A DNA stretch of 64,000 bases from an uncultured Coriobacteriaceae bacterium (GTDB lineage: Bacteria > Actinomycetota > Coriobacteriia > Coriobacteriales > Coriobacteriaceae): positions 1 through 64,000 of the forward strand of contig CALUOP010000001.1 of assembly GCA_944322305.1 (NCBI GenBank), in the 5' to 3' direction. Within the stretch, counting starts at the first letter, position 1. Each line of letters opens with the position of its first letter. A program made the position numbers and the translations under genes. Below, one piece after another: positions 10,251-19,574 of this stretch. The notes under the pieces were generated by a model that did no database searches, was not told where the DNA came from, and saw nothing but the letters and a program-made list of their open reading frames with translations.

Positions 10251-10336
10251 CGGGACAGGGCGGCCGGCGTCGACTCTGACACGTTGCCGCCCGGGAAGGA
10301 ACGGCCCGCCAGGGGCGGCCGCAGCTTCGGCTTGAG

Positions 10337-13066
10337 CTACTTGGCGTCGGCCCACGTCACGCCCGTGGACGCCTCGGCGATGAGCGGAACCTTGAGCTCA
10401 ACCACGTGCTCCATGGTGCCGCGCACCAGCTCGATGAGAGCATCGACCTCGTCAGGCGCGCATTCGAAGTCCAGCTCGTCGTGGATCTGCAGAATGAGGT
10501 GCGCGTGCAGGCCGGCCTCGCGGATGCGCCGGGGCACCTGGATCATCGCGAGCTTGATGATGTCGGCAGCAGAGCCCTGCATGGGGTGGTTCATGGCCGT
10601 GCGCTCGCCGAAACCGCGCTGTGCGGGGTTCTTGGCCCGGATCTCGGGGATGGGGCGCTTGCGGCCGAACATGGTGACCGCGTAGCCCGTGCGGCGCGCC
10701 TCCTCCACCGTCTGGTCGAGGTAGCGACGCACGCCCGGGTAAACCTCGAAGTAGCGGTCGATCATCTGGCGCGCCTCGCCCATGGGGATGCCGAGCGACT
10801 GCGAGAGGCCGTAGGCCTGCTGCCCGTACACGATGCCGAAGTTCACGGCCTTGGCGCGGCTGCGCAGCGTAGGGGTGACTTCGGCCACCGGCACGCCGAA
10901 CACCCGCGAGGCGGTCTCGGCATGGAAATCCTCGCCCTCGTTGAACGCGCGGACAAGGTGCTCGTCGCCGGAAAGATGCGCAAGCAGCCTCAGCTCGATC
11001 TGCGAGTAGTCAACCGCCACGAACAGGTTGCCCTCCCCTGCCGAGAACGCCGTGCGCACCGTGCGCCCGAGCTCGGAACGCGTGGGGATGTTCTGCAGGT
11101 TGGGGTTCGAGGACGACAGGCGCCCGGTGGCCGTGACCGTTTGGTTGAAAGTGGTGTGCACGCGCCCGTCGCGGCGGCGCAGGCCGCCGAGCGTGTCCAG
11201 GTAGGTGCTCTTGATCTTTGCCTTCTCGCGGTACTCCAAGATGAGCCGCACGATCTCGTGGTCGCGGCTGAGCTCCTCGAGCACGCGGGCGTTGGTGGAG
11301 TAGTAGCCGCGATGCGTCTTCTTGAGGCCGGCCGTGGGCAGGCCCATGACGTCGAACAGCACGTGGGAAAGCTGCATGGGACTCGCGATGTTGAAGTTCT
11401 CGCCCGCAAGCTCGTGGATGCGGGCCTCAAGCGCGGCGATGTCGGCGCCGAGCCCGTCGGAGAGGCTCTGCAGGCGGTCGGGGTCAACGAGCATGCCGTT
11501 GCGCTCCATGAGCACGAGCACCGGGACGAGCGGCATCTCGAGCTCGTCCATGCAGGTAAGGCTGCCGTCGGCCTCGAGCGCCGCAAGGAGCGGCTCGCGG
11601 ACCGCCAGCGCCACCACCGCCGAGCGCGCCGCCTCGCTGACATTGCCGGAAAGCTCGGGCAGCATGACGTGCAGGTACTCGTCGGCCAGGTAGACGTCGT
11701 CGAAGCTGGTGCGGATGGAGTCCAAAAGGTAGGCGGCCACGGTGGTGTCGAAGATGCGGGTGGGGTCGACGTCGAGCGGGTCGATGGCGGCCGGCTCGGC
11801 GGAGTCGACGGGCGCGAGCTCGTGGAGCAGCGCCTTCACGTCAGGCGAGGTCACACGGCCGCGCGAGAAAAGCTCGCCGAGGGCCCACGCGATGTCTTCA
11901 CCCTCGAAGCGCAGCAGGCCCGCGCAGCAGGCCGCCCACAGCACGTGCGTGGTGCCGAACAGCGCCCCCTCCTCCTTGTCGTCGTCGATGACGCAGGCGA
12001 CCCACTCCCCCGCCTCGACAGCTGCCGAAAGCGCATCGCGGGCCTTCTCGCCCGCCACCTCCGCCGGGATCTCCAGCGTGACCGACGCGGCCTGGGAGCC
12101 CGCGCCTGCGCCGTCGCTCAGCGCGAGGAAGCGCGTCATCAGCGCGTTGATCCCAAGGGCGCCGAAAGCAGCGCGCACCTCGTCGGGGTTGAAGCTCGGG
12201 AAGCGCACTGCGTCGAAGTCGCAGGAAACCGGGGCGTCCTTGCGGATGATCGCCACCTGCTTGGAGGTGCGCGCGTCCTCTATGTGAGCGCGGAGGTTCT
12301 CGCCCATCTTGCCCTTGACCTCGTCGGCGTGCGCGATCACGCCCTCCAGGCTGCCGTACTGGGTGATGAGCGCGGCGGCCTTCTTGGGACCGATGCCCGG
12401 CACGCCGGGGATGTTGTCGGACGTGTCGCCCTTGAGACCGTAGAAGTCGGGGATGAGGTCGGCCGTGACGCCGTTGTAGGCCTCCACAACCTCCTCGGGC
12501 GTGACGATCTTGACCTCAGAGAGGCCTTTTTTGGTGCCCACGATCTTGATATGGTCGGTGGCCAGCTGGTACATGTCGCGATCGCCGGTGACGAGGTACA
12601 TGTCGTAGCCGGCGGCCTCGCCCTGGCAGCCGAGGGTGCCGAGGATGTCGTCGCCCTCCCAGCCCTCGCACTCCTGGACGGGGACGCCGAGGGCAGCAAG
12701 GATGTCGTGGATCATGGGGAACTGCACGCGCAGCTCGTCGTCCATGGGTTTGCGCTGGGCCTTGTACTGCGGGAGCATCTCCATGCGCACGCGCGGCTTG
12801 CCCTTGTCGAAGGCGCACACGACCCCGTCGGGGTGGAAGGCGTCCACGAGCTTGAGAAACATGTTGAGAAAGCCGAAGACCGCGTTGGTGGGACGGCCGT
12901 CGGGCGCGTTCATGGTGGGCGGCACGCCGTGGTAGGCGCGGTGCATGAGGGAGTTGCCGTCGATGACGGCGATGATCTTGCGCGAGGTCTCCTCAGCGGG
13001 AGCGGGCCCGGCAGGCTTCTGCATCGTTAGGCTCTCGGGCTCTACCGCGGTGGTGGTGTCAGGCAT
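10337..13066 (-). CDS. polA: DNA polymerase I
   Basis: 909-aa repair and Okazaki-fragment polymerase. The N-terminal 5' nuclease domain (about 28-300) has IDGNSLMHRAYHG, EGWEGDDILG and GLKGDTSDNIPG. A central 3'-5' exonuclease-like domain lacks the catalytic DxE (the segment reads ACVIDDDKEEG), so proofreading is probably absent. The polymerase domain has motif A VDYSQIELRLLAHL, motif B RSRAKAVNFGIVYG and motif C QIHDELDFE. GAGAGGAA precedes the ATG. It is monocistronic and lies next to the old end of the CRISPR array. Confidence 0.97.
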   Translation of the reverse strand: MPDTTTAVEPESLTMQKPAGPAPAEETSRKIIAVIDGNSLMHRAYHGVPPTMNAPDGRPTNAVFGFLNMFLKLVDAFHPDGVVCAFDKGKPRVRMEMLPQYKAQRKPMDDELRVQFPMIHDILAALGVPVQECEGWEGDDILGTLGCQGEAAGYDMYLVTGDRDMYQLATDHIKIVGTKKGLSEVKIVTPEEVVEAYNGVTADLIPDFYGLKGDTSDNIPGVPGIGPKKAAALITQYGSLEGVIAHADEVKGKMGENLRAHIEDARTSKQVAIIRKDAPVSCDFDAVRFPSFNPDEVRAAFGALGINALMTRFLALSDGAGAGSQAASVTLEIPAEVAGEKARDALSAAVEAGEWVACVIDDDKEEGALFGTTHVLWAACCAGLLRFEGEDIAWALGELFSRGRVTSPDVKALLHELAPVDSAEPAAIDPLDVDPTRIFDTTVAAYLLDSIRTSFDDVYLADEYLHVMLPELSGNVSEAARSAVVALAVREPLLAALEADGSLTCMDELEMPLVPVLVLMERNGMLVDPDRLQSLSDGLGADIAALEARIHELAGENFNIASPMQLSHVLFDVMGLPTAGLKKTHRGYYSTNARVLEELSRDHEIVRLILEYREKAKIKSTYLDTLGGLRRRDGRVHTTFNQTVTATGRLSSSNPNLQNIPTRSELGRTVRTAFSAGEGNLFVAVDYSQIELRLLAHLSGDEHLVRAFNEGEDFHAETASRVFGVPVAEVTPTLRSRAKAVNFGIVYGQQAYGLSQSLGIPMGEARQMIDRYFEVYPGVRRYLDQTVEEARRTGYAVTMFGRKRPIPEIRAKNPAQRGFGERTAMNHPMQGSAADIIKLAMIQVPRRIREAGLHAHLILQIHDELDFECAPDEVDALIELVRGTMEHVVELKVPLIAEASTGVTWADAK

Positions 13067-13690
13067 GGCGTTCCTCTCATCTAGGTACTGTGAACCAGTC
13101 TACCCGCCCGTGCGGGCACGCGCCACGGGGAATCTTTGCGAGAGGGTGCGGGGCTGGGCGAGCTGGCGAGCGAGAAGAGCCTGCGGGCGGGCGGCGGACG
13201 AGGTAAACGTGTGCAGATAGCGGGCTTTGCGAGCGAGGAGAACCTGCGAGCGTAGGGCGGGCACGTTTTTCTTGGCAGGCGCACGGAAGCGATGCACGAC
13301 TGCGCTCTCTACTACACCCGTGCGCGTTCTTCTCGGCAGGTTCACTGGAGAGCCGCGCCGCCCAACCGTCCCCGCACATTCTTCTCGACAGATACGGGCC
13401 ACCTCACCCTAACAGCGGAAAAGTTGCGCGTTTCTCTCGACAAATCCAAACGACCATGCGAAACCAACGACCAACCGAACCCATCCGGCGCAAACCACTC
13501 GACAGATACACACCAAAGCCCGCCGCACCGCTACTCCATTCTGTATCTGCCGAGAAAAACGCGCAGAAATCTCTTTTCAACCCTCATTTCGCTTGTATCT
13601 GTCAGGAGAAATATCCGCACGTTCAAGTCCGACGGTCAGATCAAAACCACCTGCAGGACAAACCTCAGCGGCAACGTCGCCACGATAACG
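13067..13690. other. Gene-free region between polA and CRISPR array
   Basis: 624 bp with no credible coding region. It includes the polA promoter region near 13085-13110 and a set of dispersed motif copies (see 13260-13620). Base composition falls towards the array. There is no AT-rich CRISPR leader at this end. Confidence 0.6.
13260..13620. repeat. Dispersed copies of a ~20-bp motif
   Basis: Seven variants of GCGCGTTTTTCTCGACAGAT were found. Direct copies centre at about 13274, 13335, 13387, 13439 and 13501 (spacing 61, 52, 52, 62 bp). Inverted copies occur near 13541-13566 and 13592-13620. Two more distant relatives with GAGAAGAGCCTGC/GAGGAGAACCTGC lie at 13172 and 13235. The core is TTCTCGRCAGRTAC. 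It is not the CRISPR repeat and does not encode protein. Confidence 0.6.
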
Positions 13691-16650
13691 GGGATCATCC
13701 CCGCTGGCGCGGGGAGCACAGCGACCTGCGCGACATTAACAAGGCTCTGAAGGGATCACCCCCGCTGGTGCGGGGAGCACCAGCAGCAAGTCGCAGAGCC
13801 CCCCGGTGAGGGATCATCCCCGCTGGTGCGGGGAGCACACTTTGCCAGGAGCATCGCCGACACCTCCCCGGGGATCATCCCCGCTGGCGCGGGGAGCACC
13901 AGCATGGAGCCTACCGTTGAGACAGCAACCAGGGATCATCCCCGCTGACGCGGGGAGCACACGTTCGTACCCTTTGCCACCATGAGCTTGTAAGGATCAT
14001 CCCCGCTGACGCGGGGAGCACTACGTTCCGATCATCGCCGGTTACAACCTGATGGGATCATCCCCGCTGACGCGGGGAGCACCACGTTCACGTACATGTA
14101 TCCAAAGTACGACCGGGATCATCCCCGCTGACGCGGGGAGCACTTGCTTGCTATCTTCTGACCAGTCTCCGCATCGGGATCATCCCCGCTGACGCGGGGA
14201 GCACCTCGACGTTGCCTCAACCCCGGTGCTTTCGTTAGGGATCATCCCCGCTGACGCGGGGAGCACTGGAGCAAAGGCGAGTGCCTGCGCCGGTACTGCG
14301 GATCATCCCCGCTGACGCGGGGAGCACAGGCCCTCGCCCACGGTGCCGATGATCGGGTCGGGATCATCCCCGCTGGCGCGGGGAGCACAGGTTGTCTTCT
14401 CGGGCGGCGTGAAGGTACAGGGGATCATCCCCGCTGACGCGGGGAGCACCCCAGCTCCCAGAGCATGAAGGTGGCCCACGAGGGATCATCCCCGCTGACG
14501 CGGGGAGCACACGAGGCCATTATAGATCGCGAGCTTGACAAAGGGATCATCCCCGCTGACGCGGGGAGCACTGGGGCATCTGCGACCTTGCCAACCCCGA
14601 CACGGGATCATCCCCGCTGACGCGGGGAGCACGAGTTGTACACGCCTGCCATGTTGTAGTGGGTGGGATCATCCCCGCTGACGCGGGGAGCACGCGCCCA
14701 CGACGCGGACATTTACGACGATGACAGGATCATCCCCGCTGACGCGGGGAGCACGCTGCTTACGGCCAGGACAACCGCCATCGCGAGGGATCATCCCCGC
14801 TGACGCGGGGAGCACGATTCCTCAAGCTCCGTAAGGGACGAAATGGCGGGATCATCCCCGCTGACGCGGGGAGCACATCGTTCGTCTCCAACTCGTACGC
14901 GGTGTTCAGGGATCATCCCCGCTGACGCGGGGAGCACCAAAGGAAGGGAGTTTGAAATGGCAGACACGAGGGATCATCCCCGCTGACGCGGGGAGCACTG
15001 CTTCATCAGCAACTCGGGCGACCTGGCGAAGGGATCATCCCCGCTGACGCGGGGAGCACTACAAGGGAGGGTGGTGCTACGCAGACCCGAGGGGATCATC
15101 CCCGCTGACGCGGGGAGCACTTTTCCATTTGGTGCCCCTTTCTCTCTTGCTGGGGATCATCCCCGCTGACGCGGGGAGCACTGGCTTCGGCGCGTTTGGC
15201 GGCGGTGGGTGTGAGGATCATCCCCGCTGACGCGGGGAGCACAAGATGGGCGGCGGCACCGTCATATACAACACGGGATCATCCCCGCTGACGCGGGGAG
15301 CACTAATGAATTTCGTTACCGCTGTAGCGCCCGTCGGGATCATCCCCGCTGACGCGGGGAGCACGTTCTGCACGTTCTGAACGATGTTGGAGAACGCGGG
15401 ATCATCCCCGCTGACGCGGGGAGCACGTTCTGCACGTTCTGAGCGATGTTGGAGAACGCGGGATCATCCCCGCTGACGCGGGGAGCACGTTCTGCACGTT
15501 CTGAGCGATGTTGGAGAACGCGGGATCATCCCCGCTGACGCGGGGAGCACGCATGCGAGGGAGAGAGCGAGGTCAAGGTCAGGGGATCATCCCCGCTGAC
15601 GCGGGGAGCACCCGTTGTTTTTCATATACGTCACGTTCTCGAAGGGATCATCCCCGCTGACGCGGGGAGCACTCAACCTCGGCGTCGGTGTAGGGTCGGT
15701 CGCCGGGATCATCCCCGCTGACGCGGGGAGCACCCTGAGATACCGCCTGAACAACATTGCTGAAAGGGATCATCCCCGCTGACGCGGGGAGCACCAGTGC
15801 TTCTATCCTGACTGTCTACGTCGAATGGGATCATCCCCGCTGACGCGGGGAGCACCAGCCCTGGAAGGTCACAAGATGCTGCGGCTCGGGGATCATCCCC
15901 GCTGACGCGGGGAGCACGTTTTCAGCGCGGTTGGCGGCAAGGTAAACGAGGGATCATCCCCGCTGACGCGGGGAGCACTCGAGTACACGCAGACCATACC
16001 TATCGAAGGTGGGATCATCCCCGCTGACGCGGGGAGCACCACGAACTTCGACGTGGCTTCGCCGTACACCGGGGATCATCCCCGCTGACGCGGGGAGCAC
16101 CACGAACTTCGACGTGGCTTCGCCGTACACCGGGGATCATCCCCGCTGACGCGGGGAGCACTACAGCGGGCTATCTAGATAATTGCCCCGACGTGGGATC
16201 ATCCCCGCTGACGCGGGGAGCACAAGCAGCACGCTAACAAACGTGTTCCACGACGGGGATCATCCCCGCTGACGCGGGGAGCACTGGTCTGGTTCATGCC
16301 CTGCCCTTTCTCTTACGGGATCATCCCCGCTGACGCGGGGAGCACCGTAGTCGGTGACGTAACCTTCGAAAGCATCCGGGATCATCCCCGCTGACGCGGG
16401 GAGCACTCGCTGTTCACCGGCGCGACCGTGCAGGTGAAGGGATCATCCCCGCTGACGCGGGGAGCACAGGAGACGGTGAACCCTGAGACGGGCGAGGTTG
16501 GGATCATCCCCGCTGACGCGGGGAGCACCGGACGGGAACGGCGCGGCCCAGGAACTCCGCGGGATCATCCCCGCTGACGCGGGGAGCACCCGGTGACCGC
16601 GAGGCCCGTCACCACGCCGGTGGGATCATCCCCGCTGACGCGGGGAGCAC
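13691..16650 (-). CRISPR. Type I-E CRISPR array, 49 repeats / 48 spacers
   Basis: A 29-bp repeat with a CCCCGC...GCGGGG stem, ending GGGGAGCAC in the plus orientation, recurs with a 61-62 bp period; spacers are 32-33 nt. The transcribed strand is minus, in line with cas2-leader-array order. Repeats 1-4 (13691, 13752, 13810, 13871) carry GGCGC or GGTGC instead of GACGC; the second also has a T-to-C change, and the second spacer is only 29 nt. This marks the leader-distal, oldest end. The repeat at 14360 shares the GGCGC variant. Spacers at 15365, 15427 and 15489 are near-identical, and those at 16040 and 16101 identical. Confidence 0.99.
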
Positions 16651-16748
16651 ACTTAACGACCTGCAACGATCCCGTGGCTACCACGCTCGCCCATTCACTT
16701 TACCGTCTCAGCGGGCCACTCATAAGCAGCGCAGCAGCCAACCAGATC
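16651..16748 (-). promoter_or_regulatory. CRISPR leader
   Basis: 98 bp between the cas2 stop and the first (newest) repeat, the expected leader position. It has a perfect 5-bp hairpin CGTGG/CCACG (16673-16677, 16681-16685). It is not notably AT-rich. The repeat next to it (16622) is canonical, as expected at the integration end. No clear promoter hexamers were seen. Confidence 0.75.
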
Positions 16749-17111
16749 TTATCGCCCGCCATACTTCCTCGCTCGACGATACTTGCTTGCGTTGCTCCAG
16801 CCCTTCCGCATCGGTCCGGAAAGTGTGGCGTCGTCAGTGCCGGCCGGACGACAGATGAGCTCAACACCCTCGCAGTCAACCGGCTGCCAGTCAGGCTGAT
16901 GCACCTTGAACGCAAGGTGCTGCTCGTTGCGCGCCGTGTACACCATAACCGCCCGACCGTCCTTTGACAGCGCAATCACACGCTCCCACAGCCGGTTCCT
17001 GACACGGGCGCTTATACGCCCCACAAACACGCCCGGCGCGATCTCGAGCAACCAGCGAGAAACGTCTCCGCGCAAACCCGGAGGGCACGCCGTCAAAACC
17101 AAGACAACCAT
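16749..17111 (-). CDS. cas2: CRISPR-associated Cas2, type I-E
   Basis: 120-aa subunit of the Cas1-Cas2 spacer integrase. MVVLVLTACPPGLRGDVSRW and the following EIAPGVFVGRISARVR block are typical of I-E Cas2. The ATG at 17111 is chosen because the homology starts there and AAAGGGG lies 5 bp upstream; the frame is open further but overlaps cas1. It has no fused DnaQ domain; a separate DnaQ-like gene is the first gene of the same operon (26315). Confidence 0.96.
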   Translation of the reverse strand: MVVLVLTACPPGLRGDVSRWLLEIAPGVFVGRISARVRNRLWERVIALSKDGRAVMVYTARNEQHLAFKVHQPDWQPVDCEGVELICRPAGTDDATLSGPMRKGWSNASKYRRARKYGGR

Positions 17112-17181
17112 GCGACCCCTTTCCCCACGCGCACCATACCGAAAAGCGGCTCGAGCTTCGCGCCGACCCCCGCCGCCTCGC

Positions 17182-18144
17182 TCAATACTGCTTGCCCGCT
17201 GCAACCTCGCCGAGTTTCTCATCCCATAACGCAACGCGATCGACGTCCAGCTCGCCTCCAACACATAGCTCGTCGCCACCCGCCAGCAAATCTTTGACGT
17301 CGCGCACCGCTCGGTCGAGAAGCGACAGGTCGTATAGCGCGTCGCGCATGGCGTACCGAACCGCCGAGCCAACGTCCGCCGGCTCAGACGCAGCCGTGCG
17401 AAAAGCCACGGGAATGGAGAGCTCCGCCTTGTACAAATCGGCTATGTCATACACGAACGAGCGCTCATGTCCCGTGTGAACAAACCCAAGCCCCGGCGAG
17501 CAGCCCAGCGCAGCGATCACCGCATGCACCACACCGTACAGGCAAGCATGCGCCGCCGAGAGCGCCTGGTTGATCGCCGTACCGTCTCCATAATCATCGG
17601 GGTCGTACGTACGCTTATCCCAGGCAACACCCGTTTCTTTCGAGAGAGCGCGGTACACCCCGCGGATGCGCGCGCCCTCCCTGCCCCTCAGCTGCTGCAT
17701 GGTCAGCCGGCTTGTATCCTCGCCGGGAAACCGCATTTGATACATCCTCCGCGCTACGGCAAGGCGCGTGCGCCTGTTCGAAACCAGCGCCGCTTGCCTC
17801 AGGAGAAGAGCGCTTGAATGGGTGAGGGGCCTTCCCGCCGCATACAGGCGCACGCCGCGCTCTCCCACCCACAGAACCGTGGACCTGCTCTCCCCTATCG
17901 TCACCATCGCCCGATGCGTCACCTTGGTTCCCGGCCCCAACATCAGCACACCGAGCGCAGCGGAAGGGATGCGGATCGTACCGCGCTCGTCGGTTACCGT
18001 GATGGCGTTGTCCGCCTGGTTGACAACGCAATGCTCGAAATAAAGAAACGAGATGCGATCTTCCGCACGGACAAGGTCAGCAAGATCGGTGGGCAAAGCG
18101 CTCGGCACCGATCCAGTGGCCGTGCGGGCTGACCCCTCGCTCAC
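17182..18144 (-). CDS. cas1: CRISPR-associated Cas1, type I-E
   Basis: 320-aa integrase of the adaptation complex. The C-terminal helical domain holds the metal ligands: Glu in LRGREGARIRG, His in GFVHTGHERSF and Asp in VYDIADLYKAE. Its ATG overlaps the cas6e stop by 4 bp, suggesting translational coupling. A 70-bp gap separates it from cas2. Confidence 0.97.
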   Translation of the reverse strand: MSEGSARTATGSVPSALPTDLADLVRAEDRISFLYFEHCVVNQADNAITVTDERGTIRIPSAALGVLMLGPGTKVTHRAMVTIGESRSTVLWVGERGVRLYAAGRPLTHSSALLLRQAALVSNRRTRLAVARRMYQMRFPGEDTSRLTMQQLRGREGARIRGVYRALSKETGVAWDKRTYDPDDYGDGTAINQALSAAHACLYGVVHAVIAALGCSPGLGFVHTGHERSFVYDIADLYKAELSIPVAFRTAASEPADVGSAVRYAMRDALYDLSLLDRAVRDVKDLLAGGDELCVGGELDVDRVALWDEKLGEVAAGKQY

Positions 18145-18842
18145 GAATCCGCCCTCACGGGCGCAATCGTAAGCAATCCGCAGCCGAAACCCTTGGCGCG
18201 GCCGATCCCGAAGCCCAGAGCCCGCTTAAACGCCGCCGCGTCAACAACCTCGAGAACCCCGTCGAACTGCGCCGTGGCAAGCGTCACCGTCTGCCCGCCA
18301 CGCCTGAAACGCTCCCGCCGCCGATGCGAGACAACGAGCGCGTCAGCGCCGCTTGAAGACGGCAGCACCCGGAACCCGTGCGCCTCGGCGCGACCCAACA
18401 ACCAGGCTTGCTGCTGTTCAACCGTAACGTGACCTTGAATGGTTCCGCGCACAGACGGATTGGCAACCCTGCCCTTATCGACCATAACCTTGCGCACAGG
18501 ATTGGCCTTCAGCCTGAACTGCCAACGCTGCCCCTCGCAGACGCCGTCAAGCACGCCGTCGTACGGCTTGACCTCCCATGCGCCCCCCGCGGGAAGCCCC
18601 GCTTGGTCGGCGACAAGCGCACAGGCAGGCTCCGCAGGGCTAAGGATGTAAAGCCACAGGCAATCTGTGCGTCCAACCGGCTCGTCGAGACGCCACAGGA
18701 CTCTCCCGCGCTCAGTCACCCGGTCCGAGCCTGCCGGCAACGACGCTTCCACTGCCGCGTGAACACGGTACGGCGAGCTTGCGAACTCGATACCCTTGCG
18801 ATGAAGGATGTCGAGCGGTATACGAGAAAGATACACGTCCAT
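18141..18842 (-). CDS. cas6e: Cas6e pre-crRNA endoribonuclease
   Basis: 233-aa (CasE/Cse3) RNase that cuts each repeat at the base of its hairpin and remains bound as the Cascade head. Two RAMP folds are expected. The N-terminal PYRVHAAVE segment supplies the probable catalytic Tyr25/His28 pair, and the C-terminal glycine-rich loop GFGIGRAKGFGCG is clear. A GTG start three bases further upstream (18845) is equally possible. It follows the cas5 stop without a gap. Confidence 0.94.
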   Translation of the reverse strand: MDVYLSRIPLDILHRKGIEFASSPYRVHAAVEASLPAGSDRVTERGRVLWRLDEPVGRTDCLWLYILSPAEPACALVADQAGLPAGGAWEVKPYDGVLDGVCEGQRWQFRLKANPVRKVMVDKGRVANPSVRGTIQGHVTVEQQQAWLLGRAEAHGFRVLPSSSGADALVVSHRRRERFRRGGQTVTLATAQFDGVLEVVDAAAFKRALGFGIGRAKGFGCGLLTIAPVRADS

Positions 18843-18845
18843 CAC

Positions 18846-19574
18846 CTACATCCATGCCAGGGGATCATGCTCCGGCACCGTGAACGCGGCAGCTGTGCCG
18901 CCCTGACCCTCGGCGGGCAAAGCTTTCCCTGGCACCGCAACGCGCCCCACGTATACAGGACGGCACGCATACCTCCGCCCCGTCAGGCTGAACGAGAGCG
19001 GATAGTCGGCACGGCTCTCGCACGTCTCTCCCTCTCGGGCATCACAGACGATCTCCAGCGTTTCGAGCCCGGCATGACGGCCGCGGTACCACGCTGCCGC
19101 AAGCCACGGCTCCTGCTCCAGCGCCGCTCGCACGTCGGCGTACTCCTCGCGCAGCCCCAGGGCAAGCGGCAGCGCCGCAGGACACGACCTGCGCCCCAGG
19201 TACAACGGCCACCGCGGCATCTGCACCGCGCGGTCAAGCTCCTCTAGCATGGAGCGCGGTCCGCCGAGCGCAACGAGAAACACAGCGTCCTGCAGGTAGT
19301 ACCGCTCGGAGAGCGGCATGGTCTTGTCACCCGAGAGCGAACGTTCCGTCTGGAAATCCCTCAGGAGCATCCCCTCCTGATCCACACGCACGCCCAGCTC
19401 AAGCTGGGCAAGATCCTCTACGGAATCCTCTCTCGTGCGCCCAAGCGCTGCCGCCAGCAACCCAACCACGCCGCTCTTGGTTGGCTCGCGCCGCGTGGTG
19501 CGTCGCGCAAAGCGCGAGGACGAGTCGCCCCACGCCTGCAGCGGACCGGCCAAGCGCAGCAAAAGGACACTCAT
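18846..19574 (-). CDS. cas5: Cas5e (CasD) Cascade subunit
   Basis: 242-aa RAMP protein that caps the 5' handle of crRNA. The family start LLLRLAGPLQAWG, the TKSGVVGLLAAALG segment and DFQTERSL are typical. The start overlaps the end of cas7 by 4 bp. Confidence 0.95.
   Translation of the reverse strand: MSVLLLRLAGPLQAWGDSSSRFARRTTRREPTKSGVVGLLAAALGRTREDSVEDLAQLELGVRVDQEGMLLRDFQTERSLSGDKTMPLSERYYLQDAVFLVALGGPRSMLEELDRAVQMPRWPLYLGRRSCPAALPLALGLREEYADVRAALEQEPWLAAAWYRGRHAGLETLEIVCDAREGETCESRADYPLSFSLTGRRYACRPVYVGRVAVPGKALPAEGQGGTAAAFTVPEHDPLAWM

Larger units (their letters stand above)
9640..10336. other. Gene-free, palindrome-rich region between argG promoter and polA
   Basis: About 700 bp with no credible gene. 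It contains several inverted repeats listed separately, very GC-rich runs (9840-9970), and no transcription signal I could recognise except that it includes the untranslated 3' side of polA. Confidence 0.6.

Noticed and set aside
10406-13030. 874-codon open frame antisense to polA
   Set aside because: It is the shadow of polA in GC-rich DNA; its product is low-complexity, rich in Arg/Val/His/Gly, with no family motif.
13292-13809. Overlapping plus-strand frames ahead of the CRISPR array
   Set aside because: They translate the dispersed motif copies and the first CRISPR repeats; no ribosome site or family resemblance.
16593-16967. Plus-strand open frame covering the last repeats, leader and cas2 end
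   Set aside because: It encodes CRISPR repeat sequence and antisense cas2, so it is not a gene.
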